DNA of 64,000 nucleotides from Pantoea coffeiphila (GCF_016909495.1 NZ_JAFBFW010000012.1:1-64000), one strand, 5' to 3'; positions 31,377-41,284 are shown, counted from the stretch's first letter. Notes: a model not told the origin generated them from the letters alone. Translations and numbers: made by a program.

Positions 31377-33209
31377 TTAATCGTCATCAACACCGTCAAC
31401 GTGATCCTTAATCATCAACAGGAACGGCCTGCCAAAGCGTTCCAGCTTTTTATGCCCCACCCCGTTAATACTCAGCATTTCTGAGGCCGTTAGTGGCATC
31501 TGTTCGGACATTTCAATCAGTGACGCATCGCTGAACACCACATAAGGCGGGATGTTGTCCTCATCGGCAATCGCTTTACGCAGCTTACGCAATTTGCCAA
31601 ACAGCTTACGATCGTAATTGCCACCCCATGATTTCTGGCTGCTGCTGCGCGGTTTTGCCGTCACCAGCCTTGGTACTGCCAGCATCAGCGGCGTTTCACC
31701 ACGCAATACCGGCCGGGCCGCTTCCGTCAGCTGGAGCGCTGAATACATCGCGATATTCTGGGTGACCAGGCCAAGGTGGATCAGCTGGCGAAGTACACTG
31801 GTCCAGTGTTCGGTCGTCTGCTCACGACCAATGCCGTAAACCGGCAGCTTGTCGTGCTGCATGTCGCGAATACGCTGATTATTTGCGCCGCGCAGGATCT
31901 CGACAATATAACCCATACCAAAACGCTGACCGACGCGATAAATACAGGAAAGCGCCTTCTGCGCCTCCACCAGCCCGTCATAGCGACGCGGCGGATCGAG
32001 GCAAACATCGCAGTTTCCACAGGCCTGTTGACGCCCCTCGCCGAAGTAGTTCAGCAGAACCAGACGGCGGCAGGTTTGCGCTTCGGCGAAGGCACCCATG
32101 GCATTGAGTTTATGGCGCTCAATATCCTGCAGCTGCCCCGGCGCTTTTTCTTCCAGGCAGCGGCGCAGCCAGGCCATATCTGCCGGATCGTAAAGCAGTA
32201 ATGCCTCCGCCGGCAGGCCATCACGACCGGCGCGGCCGGTTTCCTGATAGTAGGATTCAATATTGCGCGGAATATCGAAATGCACCACGAAACGCACGTT
32301 GGGTTTGTTAATCCCCATACCGAACGCCACGGTGGCCACGACGATCTGTAAATCGTCACGCTGGAAGGCTTCCTGCACATGCGCGCGATGCGCATTGTCC
32401 ATTCCTGCGTGATAAGCACCCACGCTCAGCCCACGGCTTTGCAGACGTGCGGCTGTATCTTCCACCTTGGCGCGGCTGTTGCAGTAAATAATGCCGCACG
32501 CACCGCGCTGATCCTGCACATAGCGCAGAAGTTGTTCGGTAGGTTTAAATTTTTCCACCAGCGTGTAGCGAATATTCGGGCGATCGAAACTGCTGATCTG
32601 AATCAGCGGATCGTCTAACTGAAGCAGACGAACGATATCGTTTCGCGTCGTTTCATCCGCGGTGGCGGTCAGTGCCATCACCGGAACATTAGGCAGACGC
32701 TGTCTGAGCTGCCCCAGCGCACCGTACTCAGGGCGGAAGTCATGGCCCCACTGTGAAATACAGTGGGCTTCGTCCACCGCCAGCATCGCCGGGTTCCAGT
32801 GCGTCAGCTGGTCGAGGAAGTTATCCATCATCAGCCGCTCAGGGGCGATATACAGCATGCGTACTTTGCCAGTACGACAGCCTGCGATCACTTCCTGCTG
32901 CTGTTCACGGCTCTGCGTAGAATTCAGGCAGGCCGCAGACACCCCGTTTGCCAGCAGCTGATCGACCTGGTCTTTCATCAGTGAAATCAGCGGCGATACA
33001 ACCAGCGTTAACCCATCGCGAACCAGCGCAGGAATCTGATAACAAAGAGATTTACCGCCACCGGTCGGCATAACCACCAGACAGTCACGTCCGTCGAGCG
33101 ATGCCTGGATAATCGTTTGCTGTCCCGGACGAAACTGCTGATAGCCGAAGGTATCGCGAAGTACCTGCTCTGCCAGAGTCTCATTATTGATTACTGCTGC
33201 CGTAGACAC
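31377..33209 (-). CDS. recQ: ATP-dependent DNA helicase RecQ
   Basis: RecQ is a 3'-5' helicase of the RecF recombination pathway. The 610 residues match E. coli (609). Domains in order: Walker A MPTGGGKS near residue 50; DEAH box [14 protein letters not shown]; helicase C motif [13 protein letters not shown] zinc site with [12 protein letters not shown] and CGNCDVC; winged helix; and a C-terminal HRDC domain (about 530-605). pldA lies upstream on the same strand. Confidence 0.97.
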   Translation of the reverse strand: MSTAAVINNETLAEQVLRDTFGYQQFRPGQQTIIQASLDGRDCLVVMPTGGGKSLCYQIPALVRDGLTLVVSPLISLMKDQVDQLLANGVSAACLNSTQSREQQQEVIAGCRTGKVRMLYIAPERLMMDNFLDQLTHWNPAMLAVDEAHCISQWGHDFRPEYGALGQLRQRLPNVPVMALTATADETTRNDIVRLLQLDDPLIQISSFDRPNIRYTLVEKFKPTEQLLRYVQDQRGACGIIYCNSRAKVEDTAARLQSRGLSVGAYHAGMDNAHRAHVQEAFQRDDLQIVVATVAFGMGINKPNVRFVVHFDIPRNIESYYQETGRAGRDGLPAEALLLYDPADMAWLRRCLEEKAPGQLQDIERHKLNAMGAFAEAQTCRRLVLLNYFGEGRQQACGNCDVCLDPPRRYDGLVEAQKALSCIYRVGQRFGMGYIVEILRGANNQRIRDMQHDKLPVYGIGREQTTEHWTSVLRQLIHLGLVTQNIAMYSALQLTEAARPVLRGETPLMLAVPRLVTAKPRSSSQKSWGGNYDRKLFGKLRKLRKAIADEDNIPPYVVFSDASLIEMSEQMPLTASEMLSINGVGHKKLERFGRPFLLMIKDHVDGVDDD

Positions 33210-33530
33210 ATTGTCCCCAATCTGAAGTGGTGTGAAGCGCTACCGGGCACTGCCTGCCCGATGGTGATGCCAGAACCGACGGTTGAGCAAGACTCAACCA
33301 CAGCGAAGAATGATAACTCATGTCCGGAGCAAGATCTGGATTATCGCGAGCATTTTGCTTATTTGCGAAGCGATTCGCGCCGTTTTGCTGCGTCACTTTT
33401 CATCGATGGCTCTGTCTGCGAAGCGGGCTGCAAAACGTAATATTGCTGCGCAAAGCCGAGATCCGGAACAGGGGAAACCGACTTTGGCTGGGTTTCATTC
33501 GCCGGGCAGTTGCGCCCGGCGAAGATGAAA
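33210..33530. other. Intergenic region between pldA and recQ
   Basis: This stretch of 321 bases holds no convincing gene. Near the pldA end a ten-pair inverted repeat, TTCGCCGGGC (33498-33507) with GCCCGGCGAA (33514-33523), is a possible pldA terminator but lacks a T tract. Confidence 0.6.
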
Positions 33531-34415
33531 TCAGAACAGATCGTTAAGCGTTACGCCCACGCCAACGCGAGTTTGACGATGGTTATAATCGATCAGCGAT
33601 TCGCCGTAGCCGCTAAAGACCTGGGTATAGAAGCGCACGTGTTCAGTCATCGGGTAACTCCAGCCCAGCTCCGCGCCGCCGTAGCCGCTGTTCCAGTTGT
33701 AGTTACTCTTCACGCTGAAGATGCTGTCACCCATCTGATAACCCAGCGTCAAGCGGTAGTAGCCCATATACTTGGTGATATCCGGGTTATCGTCGTTGCT
33801 TTCACTTTCCGGCAGGCGATACCAGGGCTTCACCTCCACCAGCCAGTTGCCGTTTTGCGCCATCAGTCGGGCATAAACCCGGTTCCAGCTGCGTGAAGTC
33901 GGGTCTGAACGCCCGTTTGACTGGTGGTTGAGACCGGTTTCTACATCCCGCAGCGTCCAGCCACCCAGGCTGTAGTCGGTTGCCCAGCCGAGGAAAATCT
34001 GTGGCTCATAGTTGGTTTCACGGAACGGTGAAGATGCCCCCGCTCCACGGTTGGAGAGCTGCCACCAGGATTTCTGCGTATAGGAGGCCGCCAGCACAGA
34101 ATTATCGCCCAGGATGCCGCGCCACAGTGGGAAGGCCAGGCTCAGCTGAAATTTCACCTCGTCGTGCTTGGCTTCATTACCCCAGTTGTAGGACTCAATC
34201 GCTTCCCGGTTGATATTGCTGGTATAGGTATAAAGCAGATAGTTGCTCTCATAGGGATAGAGAACAAACGGGTTATCGTGTTTTTCCAGCAGGTTAGCAA
34301 TGATGCTACCGGGAACCTCAGGCCGGTCATGAACTTCTTTTAGCGTCGCTTCCTGTGCCAGCGCAATTGTCGGAACCAGGAGTGCTGTCGCCAGCAGTCC
34401 TTTCAGCAGAGCCAT
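33531..34415 (-). CDS. pldA: Outer membrane phospholipase A PldA
   Basis: PldA (OMPLA) is a calcium-dependent, dimerising 12-strand beta-barrel in the outer membrane that degrades misplaced phospholipids. The 294-residue protein (E. coli 289) starts with a Sec signal peptide (about 1-20, LLATALLVPTIALAQE). The His-Ser pair of the active site is in GLNHQSNGRSDPTSRSWNR, and the catalytic Asn is the one in SWNR. The last residue is Phe, as usual for barrels. Its long axis of alternating aromatic residues fits the fold. Confidence 0.95.
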   Translation of the reverse strand: MALLKGLLATALLVPTIALAQEATLKEVHDRPEVPGSIIANLLEKHDNPFVLYPYESNYLLYTYTSNINREAIESYNWGNEAKHDEVKFQLSLAFPLWRGILGDNSVLAASYTQKSWWQLSNRGAGASSPFRETNYEPQIFLGWATDYSLGGWTLRDVETGLNHQSNGRSDPTSRSWNRVYARLMAQNGNWLVEVKPWYRLPESESNDDNPDITKYMGYYRLTLGYQMGDSIFSVKSNYNWNSGYGGAELGWSYPMTEHVRFYTQVFSGYGESLIDYNHRQTRVGVGVTLNDLF

Positions 34416-34585
34416 AATTTACTCCCGGTGGGCGAATATGAAGATAAAAGCACGCCATTCTACACATAAAGTGCTGCCCGCTTTAGTGCTGTTTTCTGAA
34501 AGTGGAAAGCACTGCCAACGAAGCATAAGATACTCACCTCATTAACCTTTGATTTACTTTTCTCCGGCTTTACAGGATCACAATA

Positions 34586-35056
34586 ATGTCAGCGTTACCT
34601 TTGGATCAGGCGGCAGCACGTCGGCTGATTGGCGAAATTTTTGTTTATGATATGCCCTTCAACCGCTCGCTCGGGCTGGAGCTGGATCGCCTTGAACCGG
34701 ACTTTGCTCAGCTAAGCCTGGCGAATCAAACCATGCTGGTCGGCAACTATGCGCAGAAAATTCTGCACGGTGGGGTGATTGCCTCGGTGCTGGACGTGGC
34801 GGCGGGTCTGGTCTGCGTTAGCAGCGCGCTGACCCGCCAGCAAAGCATTACCGAAGAAGAGCTTCGCCAGCGCCTGTCGCGCATGGGCACCATCGATCTG
34901 CGCGTGGATTACCTGCGGCCAGGGCGCGGCGAGCGTTTTATCGCCAGCAGCAGCCTGCTGCGCGGCGGTAACAAAGTCTCCGTTGCCCGCGTTGAACTCC
35001 ATAACGATGCCGGTGTTCACATTGCCAGCGCTACTGCTACCTATATGATTGGTTAA
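34586..35056 (+). CDS. yigI: Hotdog-fold thioesterase YigI
   Basis: A 156-residue PaaI-type thioesterase, matching E. coli YigI (155 aa), thought to hydrolyse medium- to long-chain acyl-CoA. The [17 protein letters not shown] segment is the hotdog helix with its conserved Asp. It ends in the strand [12 protein letters not shown]. The gene precedes rarD by three bases, suggesting co-transcription, though the functional link is unknown. Confidence 0.92.
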   Translation: MSALPLDQAAARRLIGEIFVYDMPFNRSLGLELDRLEPDFAQLSLANQTMLVGNYAQKILHGGVIASVLDVAAGLVCVSSALTRQQSITEEELRQRLSRMGTIDLRVDYLRPGRGERFIASSSLLRGGNKVSVARVELHNDAGVHIASATATYMIG

Positions 35057-35059
35057 GAA

Positions 35060-35959
35060 ATGAATCCACAACAAACACGCCAGGGCGTGCTCTTTGCGCT
35101 GGGAGCGTATTTTATCTGGGGCGTGGCTCCGGTCTATTTCAAACTGATCCAGCAGGTACCCGCCGGGGAGATTATGACCCACCGGGTTATCTGGTCCTTC
35201 TTTTTTATGCTGGTATTAATCAGCATCAGCCGCAGCTGGCGTAATATTCGCGCCATTGCCGCCCAGCCGAAAAAGGTGCTGCTGCTGGCCGTATCCGCCG
35301 TGGTGATCTGCAGCAACTGGCTGCTGTATATCTGGGCGGTAAACAATCACCATATGCTGGAAGCCAGCCTCGGTTACTTTATCAACCCGCTACTAAACGT
35401 TTTGGTCGGTATGCTGTTTCTTGGCGAGCGCTTCCGCCGTTTACAGTGGCTGGCCGTTGCGCTTGCCACCTGTGGCGTGCTGGTTCAGCTGTGGAAGTTC
35501 GGTTCAGTGCCCGTTATCGCGCTTGGCCTTGCGGCGACGTTCTCAATGTATGGGCTACTGCGTAAGAAAATTGCGGTGGATGCACAAACCGGCATGCTGG
35601 TTGAAACCAGCTGGCTGCTGGTTCCCGCTGCCGTCTATTTGTTCGCCATCGTCGACAGTCCCACCAGCCACCTCGGCAACAATGCGGCAAGCCTGAATAT
35701 TCTGCTGGCCGCCGCCGGGATTATCACCACCGTCCCGCTGATGCTGTTTACCGCCGCCTGCACACGTCTGCGCCTCTCTACCGTGGGATTCTTCCAGTAT
35801 CTTGGCCCGACGCTGATGTTCCTGCTGGCCGTGCTGTTCTACGGTGAGCAGATGACGTCAGATAAAGCCGTGACCTTCGGCTTTATCTGGGCGGCGCTCG
35901 CACTGTTTATCGCGGACGCACTCTGGACGCTGCGCCGATCACCGTCGCGCATAGCGTGA
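35060..35959 (+). CDS. rarD: EamA-family transporter RarD
   Basis: RarD is a ten-helix inner-membrane protein of the drug/metabolite transporter superfamily, 299 residues (E. coli 296). The substrate is unknown; its historical link is chloramphenicol sensitivity. The N-terminal GVLFALGAYFIWGVAPVYFK and the EASLGYFINPLLNVLVG motif are well conserved. Its 3' end overlaps the convergent AbrB-family gene by 21 bases. Confidence 0.94.
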   Translation: MNPQQTRQGVLFALGAYFIWGVAPVYFKLIQQVPAGEIMTHRVIWSFFFMLVLISISRSWRNIRAIAAQPKKVLLLAVSAVVICSNWLLYIWAVNNHHMLEASLGYFINPLLNVLVGMLFLGERFRRLQWLAVALATCGVLVQLWKFGSVPVIALGLAATFSMYGLLRKKIAVDAQTGMLVETSWLLVPAAVYLFAIVDSPTSHLGNNAASLNILLAAAGIITTVPLMLFTAACTRLRLSTVGFFQYLGPTLMFLLAVLFYGEQMTSDKAVTFGFIWAALALFIADALWTLRRSPSRIA

Positions 35960-36982
35960 AAGAAATCGGGCCATTGCCGGGCCGGTCAGCAGGATAGAGA
36001 ACAGGCGTAGCGTCTGCATCGCCATCACAAAAGCCAGATCGACCCGGCTACCGGCAGCAATAATTGCAACGGTGTCCAGCCCGCCAGGGCTGGTCGCCAG
36101 ATATGCGGTCAGCATATCGACATGAAGTACCCGAGTCAGCATCCATGCCATCGCGCCACACAGCAACATCAGTCCGATAATCGATGCCACCATTTGCGGT
36201 AACGTGCGTAGCGCCAGCAGGAAGACCGGACGGGTGAAGCGCAGGCCAACCGTCCAGCCAATCAGCGCATAGGCCAGCGCCAGCAGCCACTCTGGCACCT
36301 GTAACGTTACCGTACCGCTGGAATGCAGAGTCGCCCCGATCAGCGCGGGCAGCAGCAATGCGCCGGAGGGAATACGGAATTTCTGACCGAGCACCGCCCC
36401 AAGGACAATCACCGCCAGCGTCGCGGCAAACCCCCACCCCAGATGCGGAAACCACTCCAGCCCGCTGGACTGCGCGCTGTCGCCCAGGCTGATCCGTGCC
36501 ACTATCGCGGCAGCAGCAGCGACAAACAGCACGCGCAGATACTGCATAAATGCCACCAGCCGGGTATCCGCCCCAAAATCACCGGCCATTGCCACCATTG
36601 CGGATGCGCCTCCGGGGGAGGAACCCCACGCGCCGGTCGGACCAGGCAGATCGCTGAAGCGCACCAGCAGATAGCCGGACAGTCCGCTGGCTGCCAGCGT
36701 GAGCAGAAGCACGGACAGGACGATGGGCCAGTCGGCCAGCAGCGGTTGAAGAATGGAGGGTGAAAGGCTCTGGGCAATCATGCAGCCCAGCACGGCCTGG
36801 CACAGTACAAACAGGCGTTTACTGATGCGGATCTGCGCACCGCTCAGCCCCATTACCACGCCGACTATCATCGGGCCCAGTAACAGCGCAGCCGGTACAT
36901 GAAAAACCTGCAGGACAGACCCCAACAGCAGCGATGTGATGAGCAACAGCGCCCACTGGTATCGCAGGGATAACCGTTCCAT
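35939..36982 (-). CDS. AbrB-family membrane protein
   Basis: A 347-residue polytopic inner-membrane protein of the AbrB family (PF05145, formerly annotated as ammonia monooxygenase). It contains an internal duplication: both halves carry a SPGG motif followed by a helix (GSSPGGASAMVAMAGDFGAD and TSPGGLDTVAIIAAGSRVD) and then a MQYLR/MQTLR segment. E. coli AbrB (AidB regulator) is in the same family, but function is unclear. It is not at this place in E. coli K-12; orthology with E. coli abrB is not established. Confidence 0.85.
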   Translation of the reverse strand: MERLSLRYQWALLLITSLLLGSVLQVFHVPAALLLGPMIVGVVMGLSGAQIRISKRLFVLCQAVLGCMIAQSLSPSILQPLLADWPIVLSVLLLTLAASGLSGYLLVRFSDLPGPTGAWGSSPGGASAMVAMAGDFGADTRLVAFMQYLRVLFVAAAAAIVARISLGDSAQSSGLEWFPHLGWGFAATLAVIVLGAVLGQKFRIPSGALLLPALIGATLHSSGTVTLQVPEWLLALAYALIGWTVGLRFTRPVFLLALRTLPQMVASIIGLMLLCGAMAWMLTRVLHVDMLTAYLATSPGGLDTVAIIAAGSRVDLAFVMAMQTLRLFSILLTGPAMARFLSRYARR

Positions 36983-37113
36983 AGAGTGAAGCGATCTCAG
37001 CTGAAATAAGAACTTACAGATTACCCGCAGCGTGGACGGAGTACCAGATCGTGAAACATTTTGAGAGAGTTAAGACCGGCCCAGCCCGATAAATCAGGCT
37101 GAGCCAGCGGCAA

Positions 37114-38067
37114 TCAGAGCCAGTTTTTACGCTTAAAGTAGGCGTAAGGCGCCAGCCCGGCGAGGATCATCAGGGTAATGGCTCCCGGATAACCAAAGCT
37201 CCACCGCAGTTCCGGCATAAACTCAAAGTTCATCCCGTAGCTGGATGCCACCAGCGTTGGCGGCAGGAAGACTACCGATACCACCGAGAAGATTTTGATA
37301 ATGCGGTTCTGCTCGATGTTGATAAAGCCCATTGCCGCCTGCATCAGGAAGTTAACCTTCTGGAACAGCGATTCGTTGTGCGGCAGCAGGGATTCGATAT
37401 CCCGCAGAATTTCGCGAGCCTGTTCCAGCTGATTAGCTGGCAGGCGCGCTTTACGCACCAGGAAGTTGAGGGCGCGCTGGGTATCCATCAGGCACAGACG
37501 CACCTTCCAACCGATATCTTCCAGCTCGGCCAGCGTAGACAGCGCGGAGTCAAACTCATCGCCCTGCTGGCCTTCCATAATGACCCGGCTAAGCTTTTCC
37601 AGATCGCTGTAGATATTTTCGATCTCATCGGCAAGCTGTTCGATTTTGGTTTCAAACAGATCCAGCAATAGCTCGTAGGCATTACCGTCGGTCAGAACCT
37701 GATTGCGCGCACGCATGCGGTAAAGACGGAAGGCGGGCAGCTCGCGCTCGCGCAGGGTGTATAAACGCCCTTCGCGAATGGTAAACGCCACCGTTGAGTT
37801 ACCGGCGTGATCTTCAGCATCTTCAAAGAAAAAGAAGGAGTGGATGTGCAGGCCGTCTTCGTCTTCGAAGAAGCGTGCCGATGCTTCAATGTCTTCCAGT
37901 TCAGGACGGGTGGCCAGGCTTTGGCCCAGCTCGGTCTGGACGCGGTCTCGCTCAGCTTCTTCTGGCTCGATCAGATCGACCCAGACGGAGCCGGTCAGCT
38001 CTTCGCTGGCATCATCCAGCTCAAGACGGGTCAGACGGCTCTGGTCCAGTTTAAATGCGCTCAGCAT
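37114..38067 (-). CDS. corA: Magnesium/cobalt transporter CorA
   Basis: CorA is the homopentameric Mg2+ channel, which also admits Co2+ and Ni2+. The 317-residue protein (E. coli 316) has a large cytosolic alpha/beta N-terminal domain, a long stalk helix, and two C-terminal membrane helices with the signature [11 protein letters not shown] in the loop between them. It ends with a basic tail (YFKRKNWL). It starts within a long leader of about 280 bases between it and uvrD. Confidence 0.96.
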   Translation of the reverse strand: MLSAFKLDQSRLTRLELDDASEELTGSVWVDLIEPEEAERDRVQTELGQSLATRPELEDIEASARFFEDEDGLHIHSFFFFEDAEDHAGNSTVAFTIREGRLYTLRERELPAFRLYRMRARNQVLTDGNAYELLLDLFETKIEQLADEIENIYSDLEKLSRVIMEGQQGDEFDSALSTLAELEDIGWKVRLCLMDTQRALNFLVRKARLPANQLEQAREILRDIESLLPHNESLFQKVNFLMQAAMGFINIEQNRIIKIFSVVSVVFLPPTLVASSYGMNFEFMPELRWSFGYPGAITLMILAGLAPYAYFKRKNWL

Positions 38068-38125
38068 AGCAATACTCCCAATTCGCAGTGACTAGTGGGA
38101 CAGAGCGCTTGAACACGGGAAACAT
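38051..38125 (-). CDS. Short leader ORF overlapping corA, candidate corL
   Basis: An ORF of 24 codons ([20 protein letters not shown] then AERI) starts 58 bases upstream of the corA ATG and stops 17 bases inside corA in another frame. In Salmonella a short ORF, corL, in the corA leader couples translation to Rho-dependent termination; I infer a similar role. The ribosome site (GACTGAAAC) is weak, so translation is unproven. Confidence 0.4.
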   Translation of the reverse strand: MFPVFKRSVPLVTANWEYCYAERI

Positions 38126-38188
38126 GCGTTTCAGTCAGCGAACAGTACTGACTCAGAGCGACGGGGAATGCGGTCGCCAACAACCACG

Positions 38189-38216
38189 AAGGCTATCGGC
38201 AAAAGAGGATAGCCTT
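38189..38216 (-). promoter_or_regulatory. Hairpin in the corA leader
   Basis: AAGGCTATC (38189-38197) pairs perfectly with GATAGCCTT (38208-38216) over a ten-base loop within the 5' leader of corA. No T tract follows on the minus strand, so it is a leader structure rather than an intrinsic terminator. Confidence 0.55.
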
Positions 38217-38348
38217 AGGAGTTGTACCTGGTGTGCAGGTCAGTGAGCCAGTATCTACTGGGTGTGTCCAAGGCGAATGTCCTCTTAGGGTAATGGTGGG
38301 CGCATGTTACGCTGAGACGAAAAAGGCGTCAAGCGGGCCCACCTTTCA

Positions 38349-40511
38349 TCACAGCGCTTCCAGCTTCGCGTACGCGGCAACCAGCCATTTGATCCCCTGC
38401 CCCTGGAACGCCACCTGCAGGCGGCTGTGTTCGCCGCTGCCTTCCAGGTTAACAATCGTCCCCTCACCGAACTTGGCGTGAAGAACGCGCTGGCCAAGGG
38501 TGAAGCCGCTGTCGTTTTTCGCTACCGGCGTACCCATCCGCTGATGGCTGACCGGGCGGCTGACGCTGGCGCGCAGGCGTACCTCTTCAACGCACTCTTC
38601 CGGCAGCTCGCCGACAAAGCGTGAGGGGCGGTGATAGACTTCTTTACCATACAGGCGGCGCGTTTCCGCGTAGGTCAGGGTCAGCTTTTGCATCGCGCGG
38701 GTGACGCCAACGTAGGCCAGACGGCGCTCTTCTTCCAGCCTTCCACCTTCATCCAGCGACATCTGGCTGGGGAACATGCCCTCTTCCATGCCGACGATAA
38801 ATACCTGCATAAACTCCAGCCCTTTGGCCGCATGCATGGTCATCAGCTGCACCGCATCCTGCCACTTATCCGCCTGCCCTTCGCCCGCTTCCAGCGCTGC
38901 ATGAGAGAGGAAAGCCTGTAGCGGCATCAGGTCTTCATCTTCATCCTGATAGCTGTACTGACGGGTGGCGTTGACCAGTTCCTCAAGGTTTTCGACGCGT
39001 GCCTGGCCCTTTTCACCCTTTTCCTGCTCGTACATCAGCCACAGGCCGGAATCTTTGATCACCCGGTCAGTCTGCACATGCAGCGGCAGTTCGGTGGTTT
39101 CCTGCGCCAGCGAGTCCACCAGCTCAATAAATCGTTGCAGCGCCGAGGCGGCACGCCCGGCCAGCGCTTTTTCCTGCAGCAGCGCGCGTGAGCTTTGCCA
39201 CATCGTTAACTGACGCTCACGAGCGGTCTGCCGCACCACGTCGAGGGTGCGATCGCCAATGCCACGTGTTGGCGTGTTGATCACACGCTCAAAGGCGGCA
39301 TCGTCATTACGATTGGCAATCAGACGCAGGTAGGCCAGCGCGTCCTTGATTTCCTGACGTTCAAAGAAGCGCATGCCGCCATAAATGCGGTAAGGCATAC
39401 TGGTTTGCAGCAGCGCCTCTTCCAGCACGCGCGACTGGGCGTTGCTGCGATAGAGGATCGCGCAGTCATTCAGCGCCCCACCGTTTTCCATCCACACTTT
39501 GATGCGATTAACCACAAAGCGCGCTTCATCCAGCTCGTTAAAGGCGCAATAGAGGGCAATCGGTTCACCGTCGCTGCCGTCGGTCCACAGCTCTTTGCCC
39601 AGACGGCCATTGTTATTGGCGATCAGGGCGTTAGCGGCTTTCAGAATATTGTTGGTGGAGCGATAGTTCTGCTCGAGGCGAATGGTTTCCGCCCCCGGGA
39701 AATCGTTCAGGAAGCGCTGGATGTTCTCAACCTGCGCACCACGCCAGCCGTAGATAGACTGATCGTCATCGCCGACGATAATCACCTTGCCGCTGTCGCC
39801 GGCCAGCATGCGAATCCACGCATACTGAATGTTGTTGGTGTCCTGGAATTCGTCCACCAGAATATTGGTAAAACGTTCGCGGTAGTGATTAAGAATATGC
39901 GGCTTGTTCAGCCACAGTTCGTGCGCGCGCAGCAGCAGTTCGGCAAAGTCCACCAGGCCGGCACGATCGCAGGCTTCCTGATAGGCCTGATAGATGCGTA
40001 ACCAGGTCTGTTCAATCGGGTTGCCGTAGCTCTCAATATTTTTCGGGCGCAGCCCTTCATCTTTTTTGCCGTTGATGTACCACATGCCCTGACGTGCAGG
40101 CCACTGCTTCTCATCAAGATTCATCGCCTTGATCAGACGCTTCAACAGCCGAAGCTGGTCTTCACTGTCGAGGATCTGAAAATCCTGCGGCAGGTTGGCA
40201 TCCAGATGGTGGGCGCGCAGCAGGCGATGAGCGAGTCCATGGAAGGTCCCAATCCACATTCCCCCCTGGCTGGTTCCAATCAGCTGTTCGATGCGGTGGC
40301 GCATCTCAGCGGCGGCTTTATTGGTAAAGGTCACCGCCATGATGGAGTAAGGGGAACAGTTTTCAACCGCCATCAGCCAGGCAATACGGTGAACCAGGAC
40401 GCGGGTTTTACCACTGCCGGCACCCGCCAGCACCAGCAGGTTGCTGCGCGGCGCGGCGACGGCTTCGCGTTGTTTGTCATTCAGGCTGTCGAGCAGATCG
40501 GAAACGTCCAT
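38349..40511 (-). CDS. uvrD: DNA helicase II UvrD
   Basis: UvrD is a superfamily 1A 3'-5' helicase that removes UvrC and the cut oligonucleotide in nucleotide excision repair, unwinds in mismatch repair and displaces RecA. The ATG at 40511 gives 720 residues, as in E. coli, beginning MDVSDLLDSLNDKQREAVAA. Walker A GAGSGKT with Lys35, motif II VDEFQDTN, GDDDQSIYGWRG and the C-terminal Tudor-like domain are conserved. Near motif V it reads MHAAKGLEFMQVF where E. coli has LHSAKGLEFPQVF. A LexA box lies upstream. Confidence 0.97.
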   Translation of the reverse strand: MDVSDLLDSLNDKQREAVAAPRSNLLVLAGAGSGKTRVLVHRIAWLMAVENCSPYSIMAVTFTNKAAAEMRHRIEQLIGTSQGGMWIGTFHGLAHRLLRAHHLDANLPQDFQILDSEDQLRLLKRLIKAMNLDEKQWPARQGMWYINGKKDEGLRPKNIESYGNPIEQTWLRIYQAYQEACDRAGLVDFAELLLRAHELWLNKPHILNHYRERFTNILVDEFQDTNNIQYAWIRMLAGDSGKVIIVGDDDQSIYGWRGAQVENIQRFLNDFPGAETIRLEQNYRSTNNILKAANALIANNNGRLGKELWTDGSDGEPIALYCAFNELDEARFVVNRIKVWMENGGALNDCAILYRSNAQSRVLEEALLQTSMPYRIYGGMRFFERQEIKDALAYLRLIANRNDDAAFERVINTPTRGIGDRTLDVVRQTARERQLTMWQSSRALLQEKALAGRAASALQRFIELVDSLAQETTELPLHVQTDRVIKDSGLWLMYEQEKGEKGQARVENLEELVNATRQYSYQDEDEDLMPLQAFLSHAALEAGEGQADKWQDAVQLMTMHAAKGLEFMQVFIVGMEEGMFPSQMSLDEGGRLEEERRLAYVGVTRAMQKLTLTYAETRRLYGKEVYHRPSRFVGELPEECVEEVRLRASVSRPVSHQRMGTPVAKNDSGFTLGQRVLHAKFGEGTIVNLEGSGEHSRLQVAFQGQGIKWLVAAYAKLEAL

Positions 40512-40528
40512 AAGCACCATCGGGGTAG

Positions 40529-40546
40529 AGGGCGGCACACCGCCCT
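40529..40546 (-). promoter_or_regulatory. Hairpin in the uvrD leader
   Basis: AGGGCGG (40529-40535) pairs with CCGCCCT (40540-40546) around CACA. On the minus strand this strong stem lies between the LexA box and the ATG, 17 bases before the start codon, and could affect translation or early transcription. Confidence 0.55.
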
Positions 40547-40547
40547 A

Positions 40548-40563
40548 CTGGTTATTTAACCAG
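40548..40563. promoter_or_regulatory. LexA (SOS) box of uvrD
   Basis: CTGGTTATTTAACCAG matches the SOS box form CTG-N10-CAG with a seven-base dyad. It lies just downstream of a -10 (TATAAT on the minus strand, 40567-40572), where LexA would block transcription. uvrD is LexA-regulated in E. coli. Confidence 0.8.
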
Positions 40564-40567
40564 TTCA

Positions 40568-41284
40568 TTATAACAACGCAGTCAGCGATGCCAACTGAGA
40601 AATCTCCAGCGTTGGGAGCAGACGCGCATCATCGATATGCATCAGATTGCCACCGCGTAAATTGATCCAGCAGGCCTGCATCCCGCAGCGCACTGCACCG
40701 GCAACGTCGGTGGTGAGGTCGTCACCCACGTGCAGAATGCGTTCCGGTGCCAGATTCAACCGTTCTGCGGCAGTGTGGTACATATCCTGATACGGCTTGG
40801 CACGGCCATCGGGGCCCGCGCGCAGGATAAACTGGAAGTATTTATCCAGGCCAAACAGATGCGGCTCAGCGTTACCGTTGGTGATCGCCACCAGAGGAAT
40901 ACGCTCTGCCAGTGCCGCCAGCGTGGCATGGTTTTCATCAGAGATGGTGATTTTGCTACGCCATTCAGCGAATACGGACATCACTTCGCGCGAGCCGTCG
41001 GCCGCCTGCACGGGAGCCAATCCCACATCCAGCATCGACTGCTCAACGGCACGGCGTCGCCATTCGCTGACATCATGATAGATTTCCGGCTCGGCCAGCA
41101 GTAGTCGCTGACGCACCTGCTGATACTGCTCCACGCTATAGTTTTCTAGCGCCGGATGATGGGCCTGTAATGCGGCATGGGACTCTTTTGTGGTGCGCGC
41201 AATCACCGGATAATTGTCGTACAGCGTATCATCGAGATCGAAGGTCATCGCCGCGATCGGACGCGGTGGTCGGTAAAAATGCAT
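40568..41284 (-). CDS. yigB: HAD-family phosphatase YigB
   Basis: A 238-residue HAD hydrolase, equal to E. coli YigB, which dephosphorylates FMN (5-amino-6-(5-phospho-D-ribitylamino)uracil phosphatase) in riboflavin synthesis. The catalytic Asp motif is TFDLDDTLYDN; motif II VAITNGN and motif III HVGDDLTTDV are present. The start overlaps the xerC stop by one base, so it ends the lptM-dapF-DUF484-xerC-yigB operon. Confidence 0.94.
   Translation of the reverse strand: MHFYRPPRPIAAMTFDLDDTLYDNYPVIARTTKESHAALQAHHPALENYSVEQYQQVRQRLLLAEPEIYHDVSEWRRRAVEQSMLDVGLAPVQAADGSREVMSVFAEWRSKITISDENHATLAALAERIPLVAITNGNAEPHLFGLDKYFQFILRAGPDGRAKPYQDMYHTAAERLNLAPERILHVGDDLTTDVAGAVRCGMQACWINLRGGNLMHIDDARLLPTLEISQLASLTALL

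Noticed and set aside
33117..33528. Short plus-strand frames between recQ and pldA
   Set aside because: They overlap each other and the recQ start, have Arg-rich translations without family similarity, and no ribosome sites.
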